Shown here: positions 37,752 to 45,987 of the stretch, piece after piece | Position numbering within the stretch: position 1 is the stretch's first letter | Layout: each line of letters opens with the position of its first letter | Source: Clostridium lacusfryxellense | GTDB taxonomy: Bacteria > Bacillota > Clostridia > Clostridiales > Clostridiaceae | DNA length: 64,000 bases | Direction: 5' to 3' | NCBI RefSeq assembly: GCF_018861735.1 | Contig: NZ_JAHLEB010000010.1 | Location: 55,420 to 119,419, forward strand | The notes under the pieces: generated by a model | Database searches by the model: none | Told to the model about the DNA's origin: nothing | The model's input: only the letters and a program-made list of their open reading frames with translations | Position numbers and translations under genes: made by a program

Positions 37752-38021
37752 ATGTATACCTTGAAGAATTTTTCTGAAACTGAAGTAAGTAATCGATTAA
37801 ATATGATGTTAAATGATTATGATAATATTTGTAAATGTGAAAAATGCAAATTAGATATTAAGGCTTTGGCGTTGAACTCTTTATCAGCAAAATATACCGT
37901 TTCTGAGCAAGGTGAACTCTACACGATTTTATTATCTGAAATTAACAAACAGGAAGCAGTTGATGTTACATCTGCTCTTGTAAGAGCTATAGAAATAGTA
38001 TCTGCTAATCCTAAACATTAG
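37752..38021 (+). CDS. ComFB-like late competence protein
   Basis: An 89-residue protein. A helical N-terminus with EVSNRLNMMLNDYDNICKCEKCKLDIKALALNSL matches ComFB proteins, where the cysteines are thought to bind zinc. The rest is a short helical domain. ComFB is encoded with competence genes in Bacillus, but its function there is unclear, and recent work links similar domains to cyclic di-nucleotide binding. The start is ATG with AGGAGG. It is a lone gene with short AATTAGTA repeats just before its ribosome binding site. Confidence 0.85.
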   Translation: MYTLKNFSETEVSNRLNMMLNDYDNICKCEKCKLDIKALALNSLSAKYTVSEQGELYTILLSEINKQEAVDVTSALVRAIEIVSANPKH

Positions 38022-38059
38022 TTAGTTTAGGACCCACAATGGTTACTATTTCACTCATT

Positions 38060-38461
38060 TTATCTGCGCCATTTAATATAAAATTTTCCCTTAGCTTTTG
38101 TAGCAACCACATTGATAGTATACACTTGAGTCTCAGTCACGGTAAATGCTACTTCTCCTGAGCCAACAGACACTCTCTTAACTTCGTTTCCTTTCTGATC
38201 CTTTACATTCATCTCTAATTTACCTTTTTTCGCAATAATTGTGTAGGTAATTTTCGCATTTTCGCCTGCATCATATTTTACCTTTCTACTTTCTGTACCG
38301 TTAAAGTACTTAAAAGACGCATCAAAAGACATACCATAGTTATTACCAACATAACCAATTTTCGATTTGGGTTCTCGGGTAGAAAACACTAATAAAATGC
38401 ACCCTACTATAACTAAAATTGAAATAACAATCATAATTATTTTTGTATTTTTTTTATTCAT
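38060..38461 (-). CDS. Membrane-anchored exported protein, unknown
   Basis: A 133-residue protein with one N-terminal membrane segment (about 8-26, IIMIVISILVIVGCILLVF) and a predicted outside domain of about 105 residues. The domain is rich in beta-strand residues and K (IGYVGNNYGMSFDASFKYFNG, then GKLEMNVKDQKGNEV). A Cys lies within the membrane segment, but the context is not a good lipobox. No family is recognised. The start is ATG with AAGGGAG. Confidence 0.7.
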   Translation of the reverse strand: MNKKNTKIIMIVISILVIVGCILLVFSTREPKSKIGYVGNNYGMSFDASFKYFNGTESRKVKYDAGENAKITYTIIAKKGKLEMNVKDQKGNEVKRVSVGSGEVAFTVTETQVYTINVVATKAKGKFYIKWRR

Positions 38462-38559
38462 AATTTATTCTCCCTTCACTAATATTTCAACTACTCTATT
38501 ACAAGTTATATCTATCCTAGTAATTTTTTTATATTACCATAGAGGGTGAATAACATATT

Positions 38560-38610
38560 AGGGATTCACATAATGCTAATTGTTATGTTGTAGCATTACA
38601 TGAATCCCTT
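38560..38610 (-). terminator. Terminator of the phosphoglucomutase gene
   Basis: AGGGATTCA pairs with TGAATCCCT, and an inner AATGCTA/TAGCATT stem extends it. It lies 23 bp past the stop codon. Confidence 0.7.
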
Positions 38611-38632
38611 TAGTATATATTTTTAAATTTGT

Positions 38633-40357
38633 CTATTTTGTGCTTTGAAGTTTTTCTATTATTACATCTTTCATTTCTACTAATTTTTGTTCTCCAAGTT
38701 CTAAAGTTTCTCCCTTAGAATACATGTATATTTTAATTTTCGGCTCTGTACCTGAAGGCCTTACAGCATACCAACTGCCATCATCAAAATAGAATTTAAG
38801 TACATTGGATTTTTCTATTCCACTAGGTTCTTCTTTACCACTAGCTATGTCATATGATATTTCTGTCTCATAATCAATAAACTTAGTAAGCTTTGCACTG
38901 CCAATTGTTTTTAGATAATCTTTTCTATATTCTATCATCATTCTAGAAATTCTTTCTTGTCCTTCTATACCTTCTAAAACCAAGGATATTAAGTTTTCTC
39001 TATAATATCCAAACTCTTCATAAATTTCATCTAGTATATTTATTAATGTTTTACCTTTTGACTTATAATATGCCGCTGCTTCACATAAAAGCATTGAAGC
39101 TATTACTGCATCTTTGTCTCTAACGAAAGTTCCGGCAACATAACCAATGCTTTCTTCATATCCAAATATAAATTCGAAACTATTGTCTTTTTTGAAGTCA
39201 TGTATTTTGCCACAAATATTTTTAAATCCTGTAAGAACTTCAAATGTTTCTACTCCATATTTCTTAGCTATAGCTCTTCCTAGATCGCCTGTTACTAATG
39301 ATTTTACAATAGCTGCGTTGGTAGGAAGCGTTCCTTTTTCCTTCATTCCCTCAATAACATATTTTATGAGTATTGCTCCAGTTTGATTACCATTAAAAGC
39401 AACATATTCATCCTTCTCACCCTTAACCATTATTGCAAGTCTATCACAATCTGGATCAGTAGCTATTAGTAATTCTGCGCCTTCTTTTTTGCCAAGTTCC
39501 TGGGCATATTTAAATGCTTTTACGTCCTCAGGATTTGGGTATCCCACTGTTGTAAAATCTGGATCTGGTTTTTCTTGCTCTGGAACTACAATTATATTAG
39601 TAAATCCTCTTTCTTTTAAAACTCTTCTTACAGGCATGTTTCCCGTTCCATTTAGAGGAGTATATACAATTTTTATATCTTTATCTATGTTATCTCTTAT
39701 CGCTAGTCCTAATACTTTCTCCGTGTACTCATCATCCATAGCTTTTCCTAGCATTACTATTAATCCCTTTTCCCTAGCTTCATTCATATCCATAACTTTT
39801 ATTAGGCTAAAGTCTGTAATATTTTGGATTTTCTCAGTTATGCCTTTTGCTACAGGTGATAAAATTTGAGCTCCATCTTCCCAATACACTTTATATCCGT
39901 TGTATTCGCGAGGGTTATGACTAGCAGTTACCACAATTCCTGAAGCAGTATGTAAAGTTCTTACTGCGTATGATAATTCTGGAGTGGGTCTTAATTCTTC
40001 AAATAAATAAGCCTTTATTCCATTTGCCGCTAGTACTTGCGCTGCTCTTGCTGCAAATTCTTCTGAGAAATGTCTACAGTCGTAAGCTATCGCTACGCCC
40101 CTGTCCATATATTCCTTGCCGTAATCTTTAATATAATCTGCGAGCCCTTGAGTTGCTCTTGATATAATATATAAATTCATTCTGTTAAGTCCGGCACCGA
40201 GTTTACCTCTAAGCCCAGCAGTTCCAAATTCTAAATCCATGTAAAATCTATCTTGAATTTCTTTCGTATCGTTAGATATTGATTTTAATTCCTCTCTTGT
40301 TGCCTTATCAAAGTATTCGTTATTTAACCATTCTTCGTATTTCTTTTTATAAGTCAT
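38633..40357 (-). CDS. Phosphoglucomutase (PgcA-type phosphohexomutase)
   Basis: A 574-residue alpha-D-phosphohexomutase that interconverts glucose 1- and 6-phosphate. All four domain signatures are visible: the catalytic serine loop TASHNPREYNGYK, the metal loop ATDPDCDRLA, the sugar-binding loop FGYEESIGY and the phosphate-binding loop RPSGTEPKIKIY. Its length and the GYKVYWEDGAQ segment match the Firmicute PgcA group more than ManB or GlmM. The start is ATG 40357 with AAAGG. It is monocistronic, upstream of a 585-bp repeat-rich gap. Confidence 0.92.
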   Translation of the reverse strand: MTYKKKYEEWLNNEYFDKATREELKSISNDTKEIQDRFYMDLEFGTAGLRGKLGAGLNRMNLYIISRATQGLADYIKDYGKEYMDRGVAIAYDCRHFSEEFAARAAQVLAANGIKAYLFEELRPTPELSYAVRTLHTASGIVVTASHNPREYNGYKVYWEDGAQILSPVAKGITEKIQNITDFSLIKVMDMNEAREKGLIVMLGKAMDDEYTEKVLGLAIRDNIDKDIKIVYTPLNGTGNMPVRRVLKERGFTNIIVVPEQEKPDPDFTTVGYPNPEDVKAFKYAQELGKKEGAELLIATDPDCDRLAIMVKGEKDEYVAFNGNQTGAILIKYVIEGMKEKGTLPTNAAIVKSLVTGDLGRAIAKKYGVETFEVLTGFKNICGKIHDFKKDNSFEFIFGYEESIGYVAGTFVRDKDAVIASMLLCEAAAYYKSKGKTLINILDEIYEEFGYYRENLISLVLEGIEGQERISRMMIEYRKDYLKTIGSAKLTKFIDYETEISYDIASGKEEPSGIEKSNVLKFYFDDGSWYAVRPSGTEPKIKIYMYSKGETLELGEQKLVEMKDVIIEKLQSTK

Positions 40358-40720
40358 CTTAAATCACGCCTTTCCTAATAATTATGATTTGATAACATTA
40401 TACATTACTTTAATGACTAATTAAATATCAAATGTGAAATTGAGGATAATTTTTACAATTAAGACTAAACCTTGTAACAATTTTGTCTTTTGTTCATAAG
40501 ATATATTAAGATGCATTAATGACACCCCAGAAGGAATTCCTCCTTGGATACAATTAAGTTAGTGATTATTTTTAATGACTGTTAAATAACCATTATCTAT
40601 ATATCCTTTTGAACTCATTAATGGGATCTTTTTATTGATTTATTATTTTAAATCAATAAACCCTCTTGCTCCTTGCTCCTTGCTAAACAATGTACTTTTA
40701 TTCAATGTACTTTTCCTCAA

Positions 40721-40781
40721 ACAAAGACCTCTATTTTAACAAATTCATCAAGTTTGTTGAAATGAGGTCTTTGTTATTTTT
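40721..40781 (+). terminator. Orphan hairpin terminator
   Basis: ACAAAGACCTC pairs with GAGGTCTTTGT, with much inner pairing, followed by TATTTTT. There is no plus-strand gene upstream, so it may be left from a deleted gene or act on the convergent minus-strand transcript. The rest of 40358-40720 holds an imperfect palindrome at 40527-40547 and no gene. Confidence 0.6.
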
Positions 40782-40811
40782 GGGGAGTGGTAAAGATTAG
40801 GGATCGAAGAT

Positions 40812-40828
40812 GGGGGACGGTTAACAAT
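40812..40828 (+). repeat. RAYT-type repeat, half copy
   Basis: GGGGGACGGTTAACAAT matches one arm of the dispersed palindrome; the other arm is missing. Confidence 0.8.
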
Positions 40829-40881
40829 TTTTTGACTAAAGTTGTAGCTAAAAATGTTTGATAAAGATGGGATAAAGACGG

Positions 40882-40929
40882 GGGACGGTTAACAACTAAT
40901 TATTGCAATAATTAGTTGTTAACCGTCCC
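40882..40929. repeat. RAYT-type repeat, perfect 48-bp palindrome
   Basis: The left 24 bases, starting GGGACGGTTAACAACTAA, are exactly reverse-complemented by the right 24, ending TTGTTAACCGTCCC, with no loop. It lies 13 bp past the stop of the beta-lactamase-like gene. Confidence 0.95.
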
Positions 40930-40942
40930 TTTGCTTTTCTCT

Positions 40943-41902
40943 TTATTTTTGATCATCATATATTATCTTAGATACTTGTCCAATAACCTCATTTGCCTCT
41001 ACAATTCCATTTGTAAAAACAACGAGAATATATGGGTTATCCTTATATACAATCGCTGTATCATTTACAGTATCATTGAAGTTACCCATCTTATGAGCTA
41101 CAATTTCCTTTGGAATGTATTTGTCTATTCTGTCATGGCATTCTGTGTTTTCCATGGTTTTAATCATATCAGCATAATATTTATTATTCTGAGGGTTTAA
41201 ATATAATCTTTCTAGTATTTTAAAGGAATCTTTTGGTGTAATGTTATTTCCATCGTGAATTATTGGATGTCCCACAATTTTCTCAATGTACTTATATCTA
41301 CTTTCGCTGCCTACTTTTCTTAAAAGCATATTTATAGCTATATTATCGGAATACTTTATTGAGTAGTCACTTAAGGTCTTTATTGCAATAGGTTTAGTTA
41401 AATCCATACCTTGAAGTATTCCTGCACCATCTTCAAAATCGACTTTTTCAAATACTAATTTTTCATTTATATCGATCTTTTTTTCCTGAACCATATCATA
41501 CATAAGCATATTTATAGGTACTTTTACAGTACTCGCTGCTAGAAATTGCTTGTCCGCATTTATTTCAATAGTTTGCTTAGAGTTTATGTCATAGTAAACC
41601 ATACCAAATTTATTGATATCACTCTTTACAAACGTTCTAATCTTTTTTTCTAAAGTATCCAATCGAGATTGCTCTTGTTCTTGTAGATTTTCAATTGCTT
41701 TGGTTTGCATATATTCTAATGAATAGGCACTTTTAGATATTTCTTTAGATATTCCATAATTATTGTTTTTATTATTAGTAGATATAGTGGATATATAGTT
41801 GACTACAACACTATCACCAGCTACTACCTGCTGTTTGCTTACACTCACCGTTGCAAAAAATACCATTATTGCTAGCACAGTGACAATATTATTACTTTCC
41901 AT
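40943..41902 (-). CDS. Beta-lactamase-fold serine hydrolase, exported
   Basis: A 319-residue class A beta-lactamase-like protein. It has an N-terminal hydrophobic export segment (about 5-22), a coiled linker (about 60-92) and then the hydrolase domain. Motifs are S124-T-V-K127, S185-D-N187 and K271-M-G273 in place of KTG. I see no Glu-xx-Leu-Asn omega-loop motif in the expected place after SDN, so efficient beta-lactam hydrolysis is doubtful; a cell-wall or penicillin-binding role is possible. The start is ATG 41902 with GGGGGAG. Confidence 0.85.
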   Translation of the reverse strand: MESNNIVTVLAIMVFFATVSVSKQQVVAGDSVVVNYISTISTNNKNNNYGISKEISKSAYSLEYMQTKAIENLQEQEQSRLDTLEKKIRTFVKSDINKFGMVYYDINSKQTIEINADKQFLAASTVKVPINMLMYDMVQEKKIDINEKLVFEKVDFEDGAGILQGMDLTKPIAIKTLSDYSIKYSDNIAINMLLRKVGSESRYKYIEKIVGHPIIHDGNNITPKDSFKILERLYLNPQNNKYYADMIKTMENTECHDRIDKYIPKEIVAHKMGNFNDTVNDTAIVYKDNPYILVVFTNGIVEANEVIGQVSKIIYDDQK

Positions 41903-42145
41903 CTACACATCTCCCCCACTATTCTCTGAAGAAACTGATAATCATTAATTATTACCGTAATTATCTCATTATTATTAATAATACACCTTTTAGATGTCAT
42001 TTTTATGTCATTCTTATGTAAATAAAACTTATTACTGGTAAATTGTTCTTTTATCTTACATTATACCTTAATTTTCGTTGAAATTTGTTATTAAATTTAA
42101 AATATACTGATAAATCTAAATTTTCCACTTATAAATATAAATATT

Positions 42146-42178
42146 GGGGACGGTTAACAATTAATGAAATTAATTGCT
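42146..42178 (+). repeat. RAYT-type repeat, damaged copy upstream of the RAYT gene
   Basis: GGGGACGGTTAACAATTAAT is followed by GAA and ATTAATTG; the outer part of the right arm is lost. It is about 80 bp before the transposase start. The rest of 41903-42258 is AT-rich and without a gene. Confidence 0.85.
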
Positions 42179-42258
42179 TTAAAGGGCGAAATGAAGAATA
42201 TCATGCCACGCCATAGGGAATACTCTTAATAAAAGTTTATGAGGAGGGAAGAGACTCT

Positions 42259-43170
42259 ATGCCAAGAACATTTAGACTCAAAAGTGAAGAATCTATATAT
42301 CATATTATGTGTAAAAGCATCACTGAGGTAAATTTATTCAAGGATGATGATGACAAGAAAAAGTATATATATTTTATTAAAAAATATAAAACCCTTTATA
42401 ATTTTAAACTTTACGGGTATTGTCTAATGAATAACCATTTACATTTAATAATTGATGCCAATGGATCAGATATATCAAAAGTAATGCATGGAATAAATTT
42501 TTCCTATGCAATGTATTTTAATAAAAGACATGAGAGACAAGGTCATCTTTTTAGAGATAGATTCAAAAGTATAATAGTTGCTAATGAAACGTATTTGAAA
42601 ACTTTGTCACTATATATACATAATAACCCCACAGCCATAGTTGAATACAGAAATTGTCCTGAAAAATATACTTTTTCTAGTCTATCAACATTTTTAGGCA
42701 AAAGACGCGATCTTTTCAAATTAGTGGATTTTAGATTTGTTATGAGTTTATTTGGAAGTAACGTCAAAAGTGCGCGAAAGGATTACTATGACCTCGTTTT
42801 TAGGTGTAACGAAGAAAAGTTGAAAGAAGAAATTGAATTTGACGATGAAAAATCACAATATAATGGCGACAGAAAAATACTTGTACGAAACTTTAAGGCA
42901 GATGATATCATAGAGTTTATATCATCTAAAATGAATATATCAAAGTTTCATCTTAATATGAAGTATAGTAGAAAGCTTGTACATGCAAAAGCATTAACAG
43001 TTGTTCTAATGAGAAGCCTCTGTAATTTTAACGCAAGTGATATTTCTATAATACTTGGAAACATAACTCAGGCTAGAGTATCTAGACTGAGCACTATTGG
43101 CATAGAATTGATTGGAACAGAAAAAAACTATGAAAATATTATTGGTGATTTTATAGAATATTATGCTTAG
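42259..43170 (+). CDS. REP-associated tyrosine transposase (RAYT, Y1 HUH family)
   Basis: A 303-residue Y1-transposase-type single-strand nuclease. The HUH motif is NNHLHLI (His60, His62), and the likely nucleophile is Tyr119 in SLYIHNNP, a stretch conserved in this family. The nuclease domain ends near 150. Residues about 205-295 form a helical domain with a DnaA-like helix-turn-helix pattern (DIIEFISSKM...ASDISIILGNITQARVSRL), as in some Firmicute RAYTs. It is flanked by many palindromic repeats but not by transposon ends, matching RAYTs that act on REP sequences. The start is ATG with GAGGAGGG. The frame looks intact. Confidence 0.9.
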   Translation: MPRTFRLKSEESIYHIMCKSITEVNLFKDDDDKKKYIYFIKKYKTLYNFKLYGYCLMNNHLHLIIDANGSDISKVMHGINFSYAMYFNKRHERQGHLFRDRFKSIIVANETYLKTLSLYIHNNPTAIVEYRNCPEKYTFSSLSTFLGKRRDLFKLVDFRFVMSLFGSNVKSARKDYYDLVFRCNEEKLKEEIEFDDEKSQYNGDRKILVRNFKADDIIEFISSKMNISKFHLNMKYSRKLVHAKALTVVLMRSLCNFNASDISIILGNITQARVSRLSTIGIELIGTEKNYENIIGDFIEYYA

Positions 43171-43249
43171 TTGCGACCAATATATAATCTTATATTTTAA
43201 CTCTTACTAATTTAAAGTTTTATATTATTTTTTAATTATACTCCTATAA

Positions 43250-43369
43250 AAAAAGTTTTCTGTTGTAGCGTACACTGGACAAGCATTAAAATATCATTTT
43301 GTTAATTGGCTTAACAATCAAAAGCTATTTAATCCTCCTCCTAAACTTATAAAACTCTATTGCAACTAG
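43250..43369 (+). pseudogene. Possible gene tail, unidentified
   Basis: An open stretch without a start codon reads SVVAYTGQALKYHFVNW, then NNQKLFNPPPKLIKLYCN and a stop. The composition looks like protein, but no family is recognised. It abuts a palindromic repeat. Confidence 0.25.
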
Positions 43370-43372
43370 AAA

Positions 43373-43405
43373 ACGGTTAACAATTGTTAATTGTTAACCG
43401 TCCCC
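43373..43405. repeat. RAYT-type repeat, palindrome
   Basis: ACGGTTAACAATT (43373-43385) and AATTGTTAACCGT (43389-43401) pair around GTT. The right side keeps CCCC, and the left outer GGGG is replaced by GAAA. Confidence 0.95.
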
Positions 43406-43427
43406 TTTAACTTAACTTATTCCAAAA

Positions 43428-44795
43428 TTACAATATCTTTTTAAACTTTACAGTTACAACGCATCCGCTGCCTTCTTTACTTTCCACTTCTATACTCGCA
43501 TTATGAAGTGTTAGTATATTCTTAACAATAGTTAGCCCTATTCCCGAGCCCTCTATCTCATGCCTACTTTTATCTCCTCTATAGAGTCTTTCGAATATAT
43601 ACGGTAGGTCTTCTTCTCTTATCCCAATACCTGTATCTTCTATTTTTAATGCTATTTTATCACGAATTTCTTCTATGGTAATACTAATTTTCCCTTTCGC
43701 AGGGGTAAATTTAACCGCATTTGATAGTAAATTAATAATTACCTGTTTTATTTTATCTTTGTCAGCTAAAATATTATATTGTTTACTCAAGCTGCATTCT
43801 AGTGTCATATTTATATCTTTATTCTCTGCTATTAATTCAAATTCTTTCACCACTGGCGAAAGTACATCATTTAATGAAATCTTCTCCATATTTAAAACTG
43901 CCTCATCGCCTTCAACTTCTTTTAATACATTGAAATTGTCTATAAGCTTTCCAAACCTAATAACCTCTTCGTTAAGATATATCAATCTTTCATTGTTCAC
44001 TGGAAAAATGCCGTCAATCATAGCTTCAAAGTTATTTTGTAAAATATTAAGGGGTGTTCTAACCTCATGAGATATGTCTGATATTAACCTTTTCCTAATC
44101 AGATCTTGATTCTGAAGTTTTTCTCCTAGTGAATTTATACTATTTCTTAAATCCTCAAGTTCTAAAATACTACTTCTGCCATGGGACCTTTCCTTATAAT
44201 TCCCGTTTGAGAGGTATACCGAGACTTTTGAAACCTCCTTTAGCGGAGTAGAAAATTGCTTTGAAATTAATAAACTAATTAATATTGTAATTAAAATAGA
44301 TAGTACAACACTTATAATAATGCTCTTATTTATTGAGATTTTGAAATTTACGTCTTCTTCAGATAATAACACTGGAGCATATTGCCCTATTTCTACATAA
44401 CCTACAATTTTGTCATTAGATCTGATTTCAAATGTTCTTGAAGTATAAACACCTTCATTTTTACCACTCATATGTACATTGTTATTGTGAACTATGTCAC
44501 TTGCATTCATTCCCCAAACAACTTTTTTATTAATATCCTTAAGAGTAAGGCAGTAGCTGCTCATATAAGCCTCATGCGTAATTTCTATACCTGAATTTCC
44601 TGACCACTTAGCATTTTTCTTATATACCTCTTCTAGATATTTTACTATTCTTGTATTTCTCTTATCTTGTATTTCTACCAAGTACTTGTTAAAAGTTTTT
44701 GATACAGCTATATTTACTAAAACGGTGGATATGAACAGTGCTAGTATAGCTGTACATACCAAAATAATGCTTAATCTTTTTCTTATGCTTTGCAT
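43428..44795 (-). CDS. Membrane sensor histidine kinase
   Basis: A 455-residue two-component kinase. It has two membrane segments (about 8-30 and 160-182) around an external sensor domain of about 130 residues, then a HAMP linker, HisKA with the phospho-accepting His in DISHEVRTPLN, and an ATPase domain with NLLSNAVKFT, DTGIGI and GSGIGLTI. It is co-transcribed with the preceding response regulator; its start lies 3 bp after that stop. The ligand is unknown. The gene ends close to a palindromic repeat. Expressed from ATG 44795 with GGTGG in the regulator's last codons. Confidence 0.92.
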   Translation of the reverse strand: MQSIRKRLSIILVCTAILALFISTVLVNIAVSKTFNKYLVEIQDKRNTRIVKYLEEVYKKNAKWSGNSGIEITHEAYMSSYCLTLKDINKKVVWGMNASDIVHNNNVHMSGKNEGVYTSRTFEIRSNDKIVGYVEIGQYAPVLLSEEDVNFKISINKSIIISVVLSILITILISLLISKQFSTPLKEVSKVSVYLSNGNYKERSHGRSSILELEDLRNSINSLGEKLQNQDLIRKRLISDISHEVRTPLNILQNNFEAMIDGIFPVNNERLIYLNEEVIRFGKLIDNFNVLKEVEGDEAVLNMEKISLNDVLSPVVKEFELIAENKDINMTLECSLSKQYNILADKDKIKQVIINLLSNAVKFTPAKGKISITIEEIRDKIALKIEDTGIGIREEDLPYIFERLYRGDKSRHEIEGSGIGLTIVKNILTLHNASIEVESKEGSGCVVTVKFKKIL

Positions 44796-44798
44796 GAA

Positions 44799-45479
44799 TT
44801 ACTCACCACCAAATTTATAACCAATTCTGGTTACTGTTATTATATATTTAGGATTTCTGCTATCCTCTTCTATCTTTTTACGTATATTTTTAATGTGTAC
44901 ATCTATCGTTCTATCAAACCCTTGAAAATCTATCCCCATAATTCTTTCTATAAGCTGCTCTCTAGTAAATACTTTCCCCTTGCTTGCTGATAAAATCTGT
45001 ACAAGATCGAATTCATTTGGTGTAAGATATATTTCTACTCCACGCATTTTAACTGTTCTTTTATCGTAATTTATCTCTAAATCTCCATTATTATAAACTT
45101 TCGTTTCAGATTTATTTATATTAATCCTTCTAAATAAGGCATTTACTCTTGCAGTTAGTTCTCTCGGACTAAAAGGCTTGACGAGATATTCATCTGCTCC
45201 AAGGTTTAGACCCTCTATTCTGTCTTCTAAGGTGCTTTTAGCTGTAAGCATGAAGATATGTACTTCAGATATCTTTCTTAGCACGTTGCACACCTCTTCC
45301 CCCGATATATCTGGCAGCATTAGGTCAAGTATTACTAAACTAAACTTAATAGTATCGAAAAGTTTAATTCCGTCTAATCCCTTTGTAGTGCAATATACAC
45401 AATATCCTTCTTTTTCAAGATATGCTTTTAGTATTTCTGAGACTTTCTCTTCATCTTCAATTATTAATATATTATCCAT
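44799..45479 (-). CDS. OmpR/PhoB-family response regulator
   Basis: A 226-residue regulator with a receiver domain (phospho-acceptor Asp52 in LVILDLMLPD; Lys in EYLVKPFSPRE) and a C-terminal winged helix (LTPNEFDLV...RTIDVHIKNIRKKI...ITVTRIGYKF). It is first in a two-gene operon with the histidine kinase that should phosphorylate it. The start is ATG 45479 with GAGGTGG. Targets are not visible; the divergent small DUF1450-like gene and the nearby NlpC/P60 gene are candidates by position only. Confidence 0.93.
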   Translation of the reverse strand: MDNILIIEDEEKVSEILKAYLEKEGYCVYCTTKGLDGIKLFDTIKFSLVILDLMLPDISGEEVCNVLRKISEVHIFMLTAKSTLEDRIEGLNLGADEYLVKPFSPRELTARVNALFRRININKSETKVYNNGDLEINYDKRTVKMRGVEIYLTPNEFDLVQILSASKGKVFTREQLIERIMGIDFQGFDRTIDVHIKNIRKKIEEDSRNPKYIITVTRIGYKFGGE

Positions 45480-45617
45480 GTTTATACCACCTCATTAAAT
45501 TTGATATATCTATGTTTTTATTATTATTTTCTTCCAATAGGAGTTGAAAAATTATATTCATTATTATATTTTTCTAAACTTCTGCATAATATATAAACAT
45601 GAAAAGGAGCTGATACC

Positions 45618-45809
45618 ATGAAAGTAAAATTATGCAAAAAGAATCAATGGACTAATGCTGTCACTACTATGATAACCGAATCTCATCCAAATATAAATAT
45701 ATCTACAAAAAAATGTATTGATAAATGCCACACATGCAAGGTTCACCCTATAGCTAAAGTGGATAAAGAGGTATTAGTAGGCGTGGATGCAAAAAAATCT
45801 GATAATTAA
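45618..45809 (+). CDS. DUF1450-like small cysteine protein
   Basis: A 63-residue protein reading MKVKLCKKNQW at the start, then KKCIDKCHTCKVHPIAKVDKEVLVG. The pattern (Cys near the N-terminus, CxxxCxxC, then a V-x-G-type strand) resembles DUF1450 proteins with a ferredoxin/thioredoxin-like fold. It could bind metal or an iron-sulfur cluster. The start is ATG with AAAGGAG. It is divergent from the response regulator gene. Confidence 0.65.
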   Translation: MKVKLCKKNQWTNAVTTMITESHPNINISTKKCIDKCHTCKVHPIAKVDKEVLVGVDAKKSDN

Positions 45810-45878
45810 AAAATTATAGCTCCTAATCAAATCTATCAAAAACTTATGTAGTTTTTATGAAGATTCTGATTTCTTAAA

Positions 45879-45927
45879 AACAGGGACGGTTAACAATTAA
45901 TATGATTAATTGTTAACCGTCCCTGTT
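45879..45927. repeat. RAYT-type repeat, palindrome with 23-bp arms
   Basis: Perfect arms 45879-45901 and 45905-45927 surround an ATG loop; the arms contain GGGACGGTTAACAATTAAT. It is between the small cysteine protein and NlpC/P60 genes. Confidence 0.95.
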
Positions 45928-45948
45928 ATTTTGAAGCTATGTTATCAA

Positions 45949-45966
45949 TAGTTGTTAACCGTCCCC
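45949..45966 (-). repeat. RAYT-type repeat, half copy
   Basis: TAGTTGTTAACCGTCCCC is a right arm only, 22 bp from the NlpC/P60 stop codon. Confidence 0.85.
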
Positions 45967-45987
45967 ACTCTTTCAACTTTAATCTTA

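Noticed and set aside
42259..43170. The transposase as part of an IS200/IS605 element
   Set aside because: No TnpB partner and no element ends; the helical C-terminus and surrounding palindromes fit a RAYT.
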